Counted from the stretch's first letter, positions 20,626 through 33,487 are shown. The stretch: DNA of 64,000 nt from Toxorhynchites rutilus septentrionalis (GCF_029784135.1 NC_073746.1:16940416-17004415); one strand, 5' to 3'. Made by a program: numbers and translations. Notes: generated from the sequence alone by a model not told the origin.

Positions 20626-21840
20626 TAGGTGGGTTATATCTATTATATAACCGCAAGGTTGACGTGGGACTACCCTAGCCCAACAATCATTTGTTCGTAT
20701 CGATTAAATTTTTGATTGAATGAAACAATTGACTTCAATATATTTGCTTTGTGAGTAAAAAGATTGTATAATGCCATGTAAGGTCAATTCATGCATTGTG
20801 ATATATAATGTTACAAATAAATTTAATGACAGTCCTTCTACGTTTAGTCTGATGCCTAGGACAAAATATGTGAACGGAAGAATTATCAAACGATTATTTT
20901 ATTTTACGTTTTCTTCTGAAGTTTGCATCTATCAAGTGTACGTACTTCTCGAACAGCGAATTTGCTTGATTTGATATACTTCAGGCACTCAGTTTCGATT
21001 TTAACATGTGCGTCGAACGCATATTGTTCAATTCAAAGGCGTTTTCGCAACAAATGACTATCTACATTTTGCTTAATCATCAAATGGTATGCGTAGACAT
21101 TCAGTAAGCAGAAGATATGAAGGTATATCCTTCAATGCAATCTTGAATAACCGAGCCAAAGCGTTGTGTTCGTACCCGCTTTTGTATTTCGTGTTGGGAA
21201 AACACTTTTCGGAGTGCAAAAAAAGTACCCCCGGCTTGCATGAATCAACAACTTCAACTTCTTTTTTTATAGAGGATTTAAACTTGAATGTTAATTCGCC
21301 TCTAGTGTCTGCACGATTTTCCCAGATTCCTAAGTTCAGGAGACCGTGTTAAGGAAACATTTTCTAGTTTGCACAAAGGCAAGCGAGTACAAAAGTACTC
21401 GCAATTTGCATTTGTGTGCAAAGCCGATTTCCCCAAACATCTTGGTTCCGAAGTCTGTGTTGGGGAAACATATTTCAGTCGGAACAAAAATACCCTCAAC
21501 TTTCATGTGTTTGCAATGCCGATATCCCCAAGGCTGCTTGGTTTTGATGGCTGTGTTAGGGAAACCGTGAATCGGGCCAATCAAAACCAGGCAGTTAGGG
21601 CGTTTAGATAATGCTTAACATTTTACAGTTATTCTATTGTTTATCTAATGAAAAATAACATTTTATTGATTGCGATAGAAGCGTAGAAATATTCCCTATA
21701 AAATTATGCAAACATCTTTCCGATCCAGTAAGAAATGTTCGAGTTATAAGCATTCGGAATCTTTCATTTTTTCCTGCTTGTTCTGTGTTAAGGTTTTCAT
21801 TTTACCCCCCACATACTCCGGTTAGACGTAGTACCACGTC
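20626..21840. mobile_element. 1.2-kb palindrome-marked insertion inside the mariner gene
   Basis: It separates the mariner codons for GFQ and KLDVW, with A-run sequence on both sides serving as a short target duplication. Near the left end is gacgtgggactac (20661-20673), and at the right end is gacgtagtaccacgtc (21825-21840), which match when one is inverted. The same palindrome marks at least nine other places in the window. Inside, 21190-21575 is a short tandem array. There is no open frame with a known domain. Its class is unknown. Confidence 0.7.
21190..21575. repeat. Degenerate tandem repeat inside the insertion
   Basis: Four diverged units start with gtgtt(g/a)(g/a)ggaaa(ac) at 21191, 21346, 21457 and 21553 (spacing about 155, 111 and 96 bp). 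Units alternate tttcagt..gcaca/ggaacaaa and tttccccaaacatcttgg-type blocks, so ccccaa...ttgggg could pair. An inner gagtac-aaaa-gtactc hairpin lies at about 21387-21402. Internal minisatellites are common in non-autonomous DNA elements. Confidence 0.7.
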
Positions 21841-22230
21841 AAAAAGCTGGATGTATGGGTGCCACACGAGTTGTCGCAAAAAAATCTTTTAGACCGAATC
21901 AACCCCTGTGATGCACTGCTGAAACGGAACGAACTCGACCCATTTTTGAAGAAGATGGTGACTGGTGATGAAAAGTGGACACGTACGACAACCTAAAGCG
22001 AAAAAAGACGTGGTCGAAGCGCGGTGAGCCAGCCCAAACCATCGCCAAGCCCGGATTGACGGCCAGGAAGGTTTTGCTGTGTGTTTGGTGGGATTGGACG
22101 GGAATCATCTACTATGAGCTGCTCAACTATGGCCAGACCCACAACTCGGTTCTCTACTGTGAGCATCTTGACCTTTTGAAGCAGGCGATTGACCAGAAGC
22201 GGCCAAAAATGATCAATAGGAATGTGCGCT
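21841..22230 (+). pseudogene. mariner transposase central part (continuation after the insertion)
   Basis: It resumes with KKLDVWVPHELSQKNLLDRI, the linker conserved in mariner transposases. Next is MVTGDEKW with the first catalytic Asp, a one-base frame change near 21981, then TYDNLKRKKTWSK and ARKVLLCVWWDWTGIIYYEL up to QAIDQKRPKMINR. The segment with the second and third catalytic Asp is missing, replaced from 22231 by another transposon end. Dead copy. Confidence 0.88.
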
Positions 22231-22253
22231 CGCGGATAATCGAGGTTCCACTG
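22231..22253 (-). mobile_element. Solitary pogo-type terminal repeat
   Basis: On the minus strand this reads TA-CAGTGGAACCTCGATTATC..., a typical pogo-like start with TA at 22254-22255. No partner end was found, and the mariner coding sequence abuts it directly. It is a remnant of a largely deleted element, or the junction of one. Confidence 0.6.
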
Positions 22254-22269
22254 TATACATTTTTAGAAG

Positions 22270-22435
22270 TATTTTTGCAGGAGCGGCCGACGACATGAAC
22301 CGGAACAAATAGTAATCTGAAGGAGCAATGTCTGAGAAATATGGCGGGTGAGAAAGATTCTTCTTTTACTCTTTCTAGGTATTTCTTGACAGATCCATGA
22401 GCACGTGGCCTGGCGTTGTCATGCTGTAAAATTAT
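22270..22435 (-). pseudogene. mariner transposase fragment of a second lineage
   Basis: Minus strand from 22430: LQHDNARPRAHGSVKKYLER (second catalytic Asp), then after a frame change HPPYFSDIAPSDYYLFRFMS (third catalytic Asp). QHDNARP and SDIAPSDYYLF differ from the HQDNARP and SPDLAPSDYHLF seen elsewhere here, so this is another mariner subfamily. It lies in opposite orientation to the mariner that ends at 22230. No terminal repeats remain. Confidence 0.78.
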
Positions 22436-22439
22436 CGTA

Positions 22440-23742
22440 ATTTGTATCCTGCTAACCGCTTGACAGATTTTCGAGTTTTTTTACAATAAATGAAATGATT
22501 CAAGATAAGATTTTTAGGAAGACATGTAAAATGCGGCCAAATGGCTGATTTTAGGCGAAAATTATAGTAAAATGGGAAAATATTGTTTTTTATGGTTTTG
22601 ATAATGTCGAAAGTTATTGACGAATTAACATCACACAAAACGAACATTCTGGAACCCCTGTAACAAAGCCCATACTCATCTACATCTCTCAAAAATTTTG
22701 GGCTCACATGGAAGCAAAACAGTATGCCCGAAACGAGCGAATACGAAGAAGGGTGGGATAAGAACGACCGGACCAAAATTATGTGCGCCGTCTCCCTCGG
22801 GTGAAATTTTCTTCGCTCGTTGGAAGGAGAAAAAATGTGGCGGCCCACGATGTTGGGTGCATTTTTCCTCCTCGTATTGTTTCAACGGAAGACGACTTCT
22901 ATATTTGTACCTGAGGTCGGGTGTTTCTTCAACAATTTTGTGTGGCCTAAATTGCGTTCGGTCCGTCGCGTGGGAAGAGGAGGGTGGTGGGACACGAGAA
23001 CGGATATGATAAGGTGAACAAAATTGGGGGAGATATATTAAAAGCATAGCTGATTCGAACGATAATTCCCTCTGACGGACGGTGAGAAGAGAGTGGGACG
23101 AGAAGGATAAACCCTAAACAATGTACCTTTTTCCGTAGATCAGCTACAAAGCCTTTTCTTCTTGGGTGGAATGACGATTGGCAGCAACAGCGGAAGCATA
23201 TTTCCAGCTGAATGGAATCTATTTTAAGTGGCGCTCACGATGGTGAGGGGCTTCACTTCCCTTCCCCCATCGGCATACTTGACGAGGCATTGACCAGACT
23301 TCTAAAGAGGTTATATGTTTATTATGCTTCGTCTCCATTGGTAATCAACAGCAGGCGAACATCTTTCGTCTCAATTCAAACCAAGAAAAAAATGTTCGCA
23401 TTTCGAGCTTTCCTCTTCAAAGTTTTGTTTGCTCAAGACTAGTTCGCTGGGGCACGACGAGATTATGAAAAATCAATAGTTTCATGAAGTATTCAGAGCC
23501 AGAGGGTACATGGACATCGTAGAGCGTCTGCTACGTGCCAACCGAGCACCGGGGGAAAAAGTCATAAAGCTCACGAATTAATTTGTATTCCAGACAGCAG
23601 CGAACAATTATACTCCATTGTGTTTGAGACAGAATTTCAATGGAGATGGAGTTCGAAATTGGAATAATTTACCGGGTGGAATTTCTTCCAAATTATGTAT
23701 GTTTAGTTCAGAAAACAGCTGGAATTCCTTTTCGTATGTTTA
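22440..23742. other. No recognisable gene
   Basis: Normal-complexity DNA. Overlapping frames at 22676-23047 (minus) and 22698-23009 (plus) have no known domain. A cgg/gga-rich stretch at about 22970-22995 is short. Confidence 0.4.
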
Positions 23743-23755
23743 GGTCGTCCTCAGT

Positions 23756-23906
23756 TTTTTTATCTGTATTATAGTGACTTTCAACTCATTTGGCTGGTTC
23801 GACACTTTTACTTCAATTTTTGGAAGAATGTCGGGAGTGAGAATTGAACTTGTGACCTTTAGCGTGAGAGGCATGGATGTTACCACTACGCCAGATCGCC
23901 TACCTG
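23756..23906 (-). mobile_element. tRNA-derived SINE (Feilai-like), copy 2
   Basis: Minus strand: ggcgatctggcgtagtggta, then gtcacaagttcaattctcac, then a body nearly identical to SINE 1, ending in an A run (T on plus, 23756-23762). Flanked by a 13-bp duplication ggtcgtcctcagt (23743-23755 and 23907-23919). Differences from SINE 1 are scattered substitutions. Confidence 0.88.
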
Positions 23907-23919
23907 GTCGTCCTCAGTG

Positions 23920-25269
23920 AGATACAATTCTGCACCAATTCCAACAATCAAAGTGATTTTTTTTCGAGATATAATTTCATTTTGCCTTGATCATAAATGT
24001 TTCCAGAACGGCTTACTTATCACTGTTCTCTCCAAATTCGGGATAAAACCAAGTCACAGAGGACCATGTTGGGCGAATACGGTGAATACAGCATACAACA
24101 TAATGGATTTCTCCTTTTGCGTTCACGAACCGCCAGTAATGTGTGTTTTGGCCCTTTGTTGGGGTAACTTTTGTATAAATTTAAATCCGCCACATTGATT
24201 CATTTTAGTTGGGTCGCTTAATGTGAAAACGTTAGATAACGTTTGGATAACATTCTTTATTGACCAATATGACACAAATTTATTGGGTCAAATCCATTGG
24301 AATTGAAAACAGAAGTGCATTCTCATTCGACATTCTTGGCTTTTGATCCAGTGTCATGCTCATGAACCGTAGTGTCTTTTGCAATAACGGTGTATGCCTC
24401 CGCGCAGAATGGATCAAGGAATGCTTGTTCACAAAATGGTTTTAACGTCAATATCCCTTTTTGCTTTGATATGTTATACGTAGCAAGGAGGATATGGAGT
24501 AAGGCGAAAAAGTATGCCTCTGTTGCGCCCAACCGTCAAATGCTGCTCTGATACCGTGCGGATCGGATGCGAAAATCGTTTGCTTCAGAAGCCGGTGCAA
24601 TAGCATTTCTTAGGGCAGATATAGTGCAATTTGGCATCCGAGGCGGTCTAGTCAGTTCGAATGCGAATCGGTTGGAAAATTGCATGCAAACGGGGTCTTT
24701 TTCGTCACTATAATTTTTCGTTTCCTGTTTAACTGTCAGGTCAACTAACCACAGAGCGTAAATGGGTTTTAAAAGATTAAACATTATTTCGAACTGCCTT
24801 TTTCAAGACTATGAGAGGTTAATTTTGATCTTATAAATGTTTCTCAGTGTTTTTTGTAACCATGCGATTTTTTTTACATAGCTAAAAATTCGTCGTGCCC
24901 GTCTCATTGCATTGATCGTCAAATTGCATTTCATTCTCAATTAATATCCGAAAGTGATTTTTTGAAAACTTCAAAAATGCACCTTTTCCCACATAAAAAA
25001 TCATCAAAGTAAGTTCAATATGAATGTCTAATGCGTGTCATCTTCATAGACAGCTTGTAGATTCCATTGCACTTAAGAAGTCGAGGTAAGAATCCAGTAC
25101 TGAGAAAAATTAATACTGACAGCTAAAACGACGTTCGTTTGGCCCTTCAAAAATGAACACTAATCTGGATATTTTAATCGCACTATGATTGGGGTCTAAA
25201 AATTCGGTTTCTGTGATTACCCGATGAGAAAAAAAACCTCTTCAATGTTCACGTCAACAGCTCAACCAC
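23920..25269. other. No recognisable gene
   Basis: Mixed-composition DNA. Minus frames at 24323-24532 and 24536-24784 show no known domain. The phrase gcctttttcaagactatgag (about 24798) resembles one near 1279, hinting at an old shared repeat. Confidence 0.4.
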
Positions 25270-25780
25270 ATGCTGATTTTATTTAAAATATTTAAATTTT
25301 GAAGTTCTGTTATTTTTGATTTTTCAATTATTGTGAATCTTTCACTTTTTTTCTCATTTCAGCATTTGAAAATTTCTCTATCTTTCAATTTCCTAATTTC
25401 TGAATTTCTAATTTCAGAAAATTTAAATTTTACAATTTGTTTACTTTCATCCTTCGTTTCAAAATTTATTTATTTTTATTAAAAATTTAGATTCTTGAAT
25501 TTAAAAAAAATTTTTTTTTGTGTTTCAATGTATGTTATTTTCAAATTTGAAAATTTAAACATTAAAACATAAGAGTATTGAATAACAAAAAAAAACAAAT
25601 TAAAAAATTTAATAATTTCTCAATTTTTAAATTCAAATTTGGAAAAAAAATGAAACAAAGAAATAAAGTTTATAAAAATTCTGAAATTTCAATGAAATAA
25701 TTGAGAAATTAAGAAACAATGAATTTATTTAATTTTTGAATTTTTAAACTTTTAAATAATTTTTTTAACTTTTTTTGGAG
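25270..25780. repeat. A/T-rich low-complexity DNA, left block
   Basis: Sequence dominated by aaatttt, gaatttt and ttcaatttt words and their complements, with no frame of interest. It borders the dispersed repeat at 25781. Confidence 0.7.
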
Positions 25781-26546
25781 TAGGGGAAGTGGGGGCATAG
25801 TGGTCACCCTAAGTAATATGCCCATTTCTAGCGCCCACATACTGATTTAATTACCGTTTCTCGAAGAATATTATAGTTCAACTCATTGTTCTTCAAGATA
25901 GCAATGGGCTTTTACTATAAAAATTCAAAATAGTACACTTTTCATCATTAGAAAAAAAGGTGAAAAATCAAACTTTTTTTTTTGCCTGGAGGTAAAGTGG
26001 TCACCTAGTGGGGGCAAAGTGGTCACACGCCCATATCAAGCTAAATGGGATAGATTTATGCGTTTTTTTCGTCCAAATTTGTTCAAATCATATTTGTTAT
26101 ACTAGGTACATGCATGAAATAAGCTTGGCCTATTCACCTAGAACCCCAAATTTTAATTTTCTCTTGCATACAAAAGCGTAGTAAGAAATACATAACGTTC
26201 CGCATAATGAGGCTCGGTTTAGTTGGAGTGGCATATTTATCCAGTGTCAAAGCCACAAAAGGATCTTCTTCAAGAGCAGAATGTGATGAGGTATATCAGC
26301 TTTAGTAAACAGAACATTGTAAGTTGTTATTCACCTATGACCACTTTGCCCCCAAACATGAAAATGATGTCTATGCTAAATAATCGCTGAGATTGAACAA
26401 AATTTCTGTTCACCTCTCCTAGAATATGTGAACAGTCGACCAAACTGATGAATTGTCCAACATATCAGATTGAATAAACCAAATTTCACGATAAATACCT
26501 TAGATACCATGCGGGCAGAACTACGGCCGAATGGCTATCGAGAGAG
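25781..26546. repeat. Dispersed repeat 'ggggaagtgggggcatagtgg', copy 1
   Basis: From taggggaagtgggggcatag to gaatggctatcgagagag this 766-bp sequence recurs at 38219-39226 with scattered changes. Motifs ggggcatagtggtcacc (25793), gggggcaaagtggtcac (26011) and the inverted gaccactttgcccccaa (26338) give it internal inverted symmetry. No coding capacity was seen. It sits inside A/T-rich low-complexity DNA. Probably a non-autonomous element; class unknown. Confidence 0.82.
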
Positions 26547-27780
26547 TATCAAAAATAAAATACAAAAATTTGAAAAATAAACTTTAATGCTTCGTTTCAA
26601 AGTAATTTTTTTTTTCAAATTTTAACTTAAAAATTTAAAAATTCTTGAAATTTTAAATTTTATAGTTTTTAAATTTTCTAATGTTTCAATGTATGTAATT
26701 TTCAAATATAAAACATGTTTGTTCAACATTGAAATCGAATTGAAAAACAAAAAAAATCAAGATTTTCTGAATTTTGAAATTAAAATTTGGAAAAAAATTG
26801 AAACGAAGAAACAAATTCTGAAATTCCACTAAAATGATTGAGAAATTAAAAGAACATGAATATATTTTTTTTTAATTTCTAAATTAAAAAGAATTCTAAA
26901 TTAAAATTTTTTTTGAAACATTAGATAATTAAAAAAACAAAAATCTTAAAATTCAAGAAAAATTAAATTAAATTAGAATTAAATTAAATTTTGAAAAACA
27001 AATTAAGACGAAGAATTACAGTATAAACATTTTGAAATTCCACTGAAATAATTGAGAAATCAAAATAATATGAATTTATTTTTTTACATTTTTAAATTTG
27101 AAAATTTTAACATTGAAACATTAGAAAATTAAAAAAGAAAAACTAAACAAAAATTTAAAAATTCAAGAATAACTAAATTTTTAAATTAAATTTTGTAAAA
27201 AAAATTGAAACGAAGAATCAAAGTATAAAAATTTAGAAATTCCACTGAAATTGAAAGAAATTGAGAAATCAGAAAAATAGCAAATTAAAAAACTCTAAAT
27301 TTCAAAAATGCAAAAATTCAAAAACTTCAAAACTATACAATACAAAAAAAATCAAAAATTCATAAATTCAAAGAAATAAATAAAAACAAATTAAAAAAAT
27401 TTAAAATTTTAAAATTGAAAAATTGAAATGTTGAAGTTAAAATAAAACTGAAAACATTTCTGAAAAAAAAATTGAAACACTGAAAAACAAAAAAAAAAGA
27501 ATTGAAAAATAAGGAAATAAAAGAAAATTATAAATTGAAAATTGAATACTTCTTAAATTTATTTAAATTTTTTCAATTTTCTAATATCATTTTTTTTTCT
27601 TAAATAAATTAATTTTCGAATTTTCGAATTTCAAATCTCAATTTTGATTTCTAAAATTTCTGAAAATTAATTAAATTAATTTGTAGATTATTTGAATTTA
27701 TGAATTTATTAAAATTTTAATTTCTCAATTTTTCTCAAAAATTTTGCAAAAAAAATCAGTTTCAACTTTTTCTTTGTTGA
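26547..27780. repeat. A/T-rich low-complexity DNA, right block
   Basis: Blocks of gaaattccactgaaataatt and gaagaaacaaa-type phrases recur several times (about 26810, 27030, 27235), so this is a degenerate long-period repeat and not only random AT. There is no coding potential. Confidence 0.65.
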
Positions 27781-28240
27781 TTTGTGAATTTGCAGATTTG
27801 TAGATTTAAACATATGCAGATTTGTATGTTTGTAGATTTATTGATTTGCAGGTTCGTAAATTTGTCGATTTATAAATTTACAGATATACATATTTGTGGA
27901 ATTATAGGTTTGTTGGTTTCTAGATTTATAGATTTGAAGATTTGTAGATTCATAGATTTATAGGTTTGTAGATTCGTAGTTTTTTGGATATGCAGATTAG
28001 CAGATTTGTAGATTTGTAGATTTATAGATTTGCAGATTCGTACTTTTGTAGATATGCGCATATGCAGAATTTGCAGATTTGTAGATTTGCAGGTTTATAG
28101 GTTTGTAAATTTGTAGTTTTGTAGATTTGTATATACGCAGATATGCAGATTTTGAGTCTCATAGGTTTATAATTTGTACATTTGAAAATATGTAGATTTG
28201 CAGGTTTTGTAGATTTGTAGATTAAGTAGATTTTCCAGTT
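27781..28240 (+). repeat. Degenerate repeat (gatttgtagattt)
   Basis: Words gatttgtagattt, gatttgcagattt, gatttataga and ggtttgtagattt alternate for about 450 bp. The minus frame 27870-28061 (KSINLQIYKSANL...) is a translation of the repeat. Confidence 0.85.
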
Positions 28241-28339
28241 TTTTTTCTATTTCCTGAAATTCAGAGATTTTTTTTTTAGATATTAGAAGACTTGGTAGAT
28301 TTCGCAGTTTTGGTTCATCTGAATAATTTGATAGATTCA

Positions 28340-31300
28340 GTGGATCTGGTAGTTTTAATAGTGTGTTGCATTATTTTAACAAAAAACAGTAGCTTCGAAT
28401 GATTTATATATTTCTGGGGAAAATTATACATTAGTTTCCTACAGTGAACAGTATCTTACAAAATTTCAAAATCGGCATGGCGTTATGAAAACTCAGATTC
28501 CACACTAAACACTTCTCTCATGCAATTTTGTGATTATTCTACTCAGGTTCGATTTAGTGCGAGTTGATGACGAACGCAGGCAAAAAATATGCCAGTTTTT
28601 CTTACCTTACTTCGATTAAGTTTAAAACGTTTAGTCGGCTGTAGACGGAAATAAAGTCTATGTTTTCTGCATTGAAGATAAAATTACGTTCAATTTTGGT
28701 TTTGGCAATCCCGTATTATAGTCCGGGTCAGACATCAATTGATTGCGCAAAAGGTGTTGCTGGTGAAAAATGCCTCAAGAGAAGTCGACAGTCTCAGCAG
28801 TTTTCATAGAGCAAGGAATTCTATAAGAGAGACATAATTGAATTGCCTTCAAAATGGCAACAAATTATAGGACAAAACGTTGCATATTCGCGTCCCAAAT
28901 GGTATCATTCTAATTATGCTCAATAAAGCCTTGAAGTTTTCGTAAAAAATTAATCTAATATCAAGTATAATATTAGGTTAGGAATGGTATTTCTAATTAT
29001 TGGCCATATATTTTTAGATTCTTAAAAGTTAACGAAATGAATTATCTCCGCAAGTACATGGAGATGGAGATTTTCTCTTCACGTTTCGTGTAACTGAAAA
29101 AACCGACGTGCGATGAATGATTCGTTGGACTGGCAAAGTAATTTCCTGGAAGTGCAATAATCTTTAATAGCGGAGAAAATTTCACGGCAGAAGGATCACA
29201 ATCTCTAGAAGCAAAATTCCTGTTGTGCGATGGCTGGAAATAAAATCTGAATTGAAAACAATATCGCTCCGGAAGTTTTATATCGAAGCTTATGTATGTT
29301 TCTATGCTTCACATTTTCCACTTTGAATTACCAAGAAGGGTTTTTGAGAGTTTCAGGTTAAATCAGATATAAACATGTTTCAAATCCGATCCGAGGGAAA
29401 TTGCCTGCTGGGCAATACAATTCACACGTTTAATGATGTTTTTCACAAACTCTCATAAACTCAAGTAAAGTGGTGGATGGGAGAAAAGGGATCGCCGCAA
29501 ACAATTTATGAATTGAATCGGAAGGTACCATAACTCACCACACTCAGGGTTTGGAACAAAGAAATATTTAGGAGCTATTCATAAGTTTCTGCTTTATCGC
29601 CACCGCCACTAGGAAATTTCTTCATGATGAAGGTATCATCACATTATTCTCCCACTAACCCACATCCATTCATGTGTGTGAGTGTGCGCCAATTTTCCGT
29701 TTACTCGACCCGGCAGAATCCTACCGCTCTTCTGTATGGTTGAGCCGGGTAATCGTTCCGTAGGAAAAGCGGGAAAATGCGGTGCGAAGAGAAAAGCCGA
29801 GAGTGCATTAAGCACCTTTTTCACCTCTCGACGAGGGGCTTCTCGGATCGGGATAACAATGGTGCTGCCTAACAGTTGGTGGGTTTCACCCGCTACAGCT
29901 CGAAGCTGCGGGGGAATCGTAAAGCTCAACACAAAGCCTCGTGAGCCGCGTGGGAGTACACAACGATTAATCACAATATGATGAGGTGAGCTGATGCTGA
30001 TGCTGCAGGCGGACAAATAGGGTATGATTTATGGATGGTACCTGGGTGGCGCGAAAAAAAAATGAACGATCTAGATCATTTTTCACAATGACGAAAAAAG
30101 GTGTGACTGTCAGTTTCGGATGTTGGGCAACATATTGGTTCCGAAGTTCTGGTGTGAAAACTGTAATAGAATCATTACGGATGCTACAGGCGTAAATGAC
30201 GGCTAGGTCAGAAAATGCCAATCAACCACACAAGCCCAGTTTTCGGCTCATGGATCACTTATAGAGCGTCGACAAATGAGCGTAATAGCCCATCAACACC
30301 TACTGGTTCGGCTTCCCTATTTCTCTCCATGGAGACTTCCCGTACCATTGAACCATGTGTTAGTTGTCATGTGATATGTAATATAGACGTATGCTTCCCT
30401 TAATCGACCTGGTTTTTCAGTTTCCTTCTCTCCGCGCCATCCATATTCGCTTCCGGCCACCACTAACTGGCTGGAGTCGCGCTGAGAAGGCAAAAAAAAA
30501 ATGATCCACTTTTGCACGTGTTTTTCTGTGCCCCCTTCCTTTTTTTTTGCACGAGCGAAAGTCCGTCAGAGGTAAACGCAAGGTTCACGAGCTGCATGCT
30601 GTTCGTCTATTTGTGCACCGAGAGTGCCTGCACCCATACATATAAATTTCAGCGCACATGATCCTTAACGAGTCGGTGAGCAAAGTCAAAACTAAAAAAA
30701 GAGGAACAGAATGGTTCGCTTTTGGGACGCGCCAAATGTGAATTAGTTGATTAAAGTTCGAAGGGAACCACAGCTAACGCCACAGTGAGTGCTCTGCCGA
30801 TGGGTTGCCTTGGGTTTCGCTTCCGTTCCGATACGATGTTTGCAGCTCCGCAGCAGTGCAATGTGTTTGGGAATTGGTGTATGACTTTCATGAGGCTTCA
30901 CATGCATGCATGAATGCTTCACGTGGCATTTGCAGAGTTGGTTTGGCTTGTTTTGCCAGATTGTGAGATGTGATATCTATACGGGTTTACTCATTTATTC
31001 AACGCAGAATAATCTACCACAAGGATGAGAGCTTTCAAATTTCGAGGAAAACACATGAAATTCTATGATACCATTTTTATGTGAGTTGGAACGCGGGATA
31101 CAACTTGGACAGAAACTAATATTCTTTAAACCAGGGTATATATTTAAGAAACCGAAAATGTTTTATCATGCCACTACATTCGTCCTTATTGAGCGGATAA
31201 AATTGGGTTCTGTAGAGTGGGGATTTTATTATTTTGATCCTACCCATCAGTTTGCCTTATTTTGTATTGAATTCAATTGAAAAAGCTCTGATTGTGTAAT

Positions 31301-33480
31301 ATAGCATGAATGCGCTCAGTGTGAAGCGAAGTCTTCCGTCCAACATTAACTCCATGTGTCGAGGAATACAATTACTCTTTCATTGCATATTTGTGAGAAA
31401 TTATCGAACGTATTGAATTTAAGCGACAGCCAGAATTGTCGATACAAACATTATTCACGAGAGGATAATAAAACAAACATTTGAATGTAAGTCAATCGTG
31501 AAATTTGTTGTTTTTGAGTCTATCGCGATTAGAATAACTTTTATTCTTTGTAAATTTCTTACTATTGACTCTAGATTACGTTTTTCCAAATATCGGTCGC
31601 GTTATGAAAAACGTCCAATTTTATGCGCTCTTTGACCAGTAATTTATTGATGAATTTGCGAGTTTTTAGCACCAATCGATTTTGAGACTACCCTCCCTAT
31701 AAATCTTTGGCAAATAAGAAATTTTTTTTTCCATTTTTAAATAGCGTTGAAATGAAAGCTTCGATTTCCCATACATTTGTGCAGACCACAAAACGTTTCC
31801 CAGCATACAAAATCGAGCAACTTGAAAAATTCGTCTCTCAAACGATAGAGGCGGATGAACATTGTAGATTAAATTTGTATTTTTGTAGGGATAGAGGAAA
31901 ACAATCAATCCCGAGCGAGAGAATATTAACAAAGTCCGCTATGGGTGGGCCAGTAGCGGTAATGTCGTTGCAGCAAGAGGTTAGCTATAACCGCGGTTTT
32001 TCTTTATCTAAAAAATACTCAAAATCAACACGTAACAAATATCGTAAAGTAATCCTACATCAACTAGGCGGTCGTGTCACGGTCATAATAAACTTTTTTT
32101 ATTTTCTTCTTGAAAAATAAAAAATCGAAACGGTTACATTTTAATTTTACACGAAAAAAAATTACTTCTGAAATGGCAAAATATAGCAAAATGTTCAAGT
32201 TTTTCTTATAAAATTATTGAATTCAGTTCATAAACAATTCACAAACCATAAAAAACGAACAATTTCGTAATTGATATTCCCGCCGGCATTGCCCGGCAAG
32301 CGTCGCAACATAGATTAAACGAGGGTTCCATCGGACCTTATCTTCTTGAGCCTCGCTTTGTTCCTTGGCTTTTTTTTTTTCAGACAGTACTTGATTAAAT
32401 GATAAAGCACATCTGGCACCTCTGTATTTTTGCGATGAGACCGAATACCGAACTCGGAACCCGGATCTTGGTTTTCTCCACACCATCTGCTATCCGTTCG
32501 ATCTGAAGACGCTAAATTTCGTCTTTAATTAATTACTCAGACACATTGTTAAACATAAAAGGTCTAGTCTGGATAGTTTGGAAAACAAAGGACTAGACGT
32601 GAGTAGTTTCGTTTTGATTACTTGAAATCAGAGATAGATCACAACAAACCTGAAAGGAAAGAAAGAGAGATTTTACTGTTAGTGGAATTAATATTTACTT
32701 TTTCATAATTGTTTGGTAGAATCTGAAAAAAAAGAAATACAAGGCAATCCAGAAACTAACAGACATTTTTGACTAGCGCAGTAGTGGACGGGGCTAGAGC
32801 CTACATATTGGTGTCAAAAGATTCCTACGCTCAGTACACATCAAGATGTGGTAGCGTATTGTTTTTCTAGGGATTTTTTTAACGATATACAAAGTTACGT
32901 TACTGTACCGGAATGTTGCGATAATACCCAGCAAAATGTATATATGATCTTTGTTGTGTTCTTAATAGTACAACAGTAGGATGTTTCTTGTTGTAAGCAG
33001 AGCTTGAAATGAACAAGGACCAAGACTCCGTTCGTGAATCGATCTCCATTACTGATGATTGTTCCGGGGACGTGATTATTCTATAACAACACAAAAATGA
33101 TCAATTGAGGATTCTGAATTCACTCACTATGAACTCACGATCGATCGCTTAGTAAGCGAACGTCCAACCAATGTGGTTACAAAGACCTCTTAGAGCCTAA
33201 TGTTACTTGAAAAAAGGTTGCTCATCAAACATTAATTAGGATAAATATGGCATATCAGCTTAGTTGTGTAATTCATAGATTGCTTTTTTGACAAAGTAGT
33301 TCCTTTAAAAATACATAATTTTCCTTATTTTCTTGCGATCACATCAAACGTTTGATGTAGTCCATTAATATAAGAATCTTAAGCATCGAAAACCATGATT
33401 AAGAGGGGAAGCTTCCTGAAAAAAAAAAACTAAAAAAGCGATATATTTAATTTTACATTTGAGTAATTCCAAATGAAATC
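28340..33480. other. Longest stretch without recognisable repeats or genes
   Basis: About 5.1 kb of normal-complexity sequence. The best frames are 29639-30016 (minus, 125 codons) and 31707-32120 (plus, 137 codons). Neither has a recognisable domain; the second contains a taatcctacatc...ggcggtcgtgtc segment (32050-32078) like that at 54790-54818, so part of it is repeat. The island at 29640-30900 is less AT-rich than its surroundings and could include host regulatory or exon sequence, but I see no splice-supported exon. Confidence 0.4.
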
Positions 33481-33487
33481 GACAAAT

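Noticed and set aside
27870..28061. 63-codon minus frame (KSINLQIYKSANL...)
   Set aside because: Translation of the gatttgtagattt repeat.
29639..30016. 125-codon minus frame with an overlapping plus frame
   Set aside because: No known domain, both strands open in the same less AT-rich island; cannot support an exon.
30640..30665. catacatataaatttcagcg as a core promoter
   Set aside because: Single TATA-like word in AT-rich DNA with no initiator, downstream gene or transcript evidence.
32270..32300. ccggcattgcccggca as a Helitron 3' hairpin
   Set aside because: No CTRR terminus follows within the expected distance.
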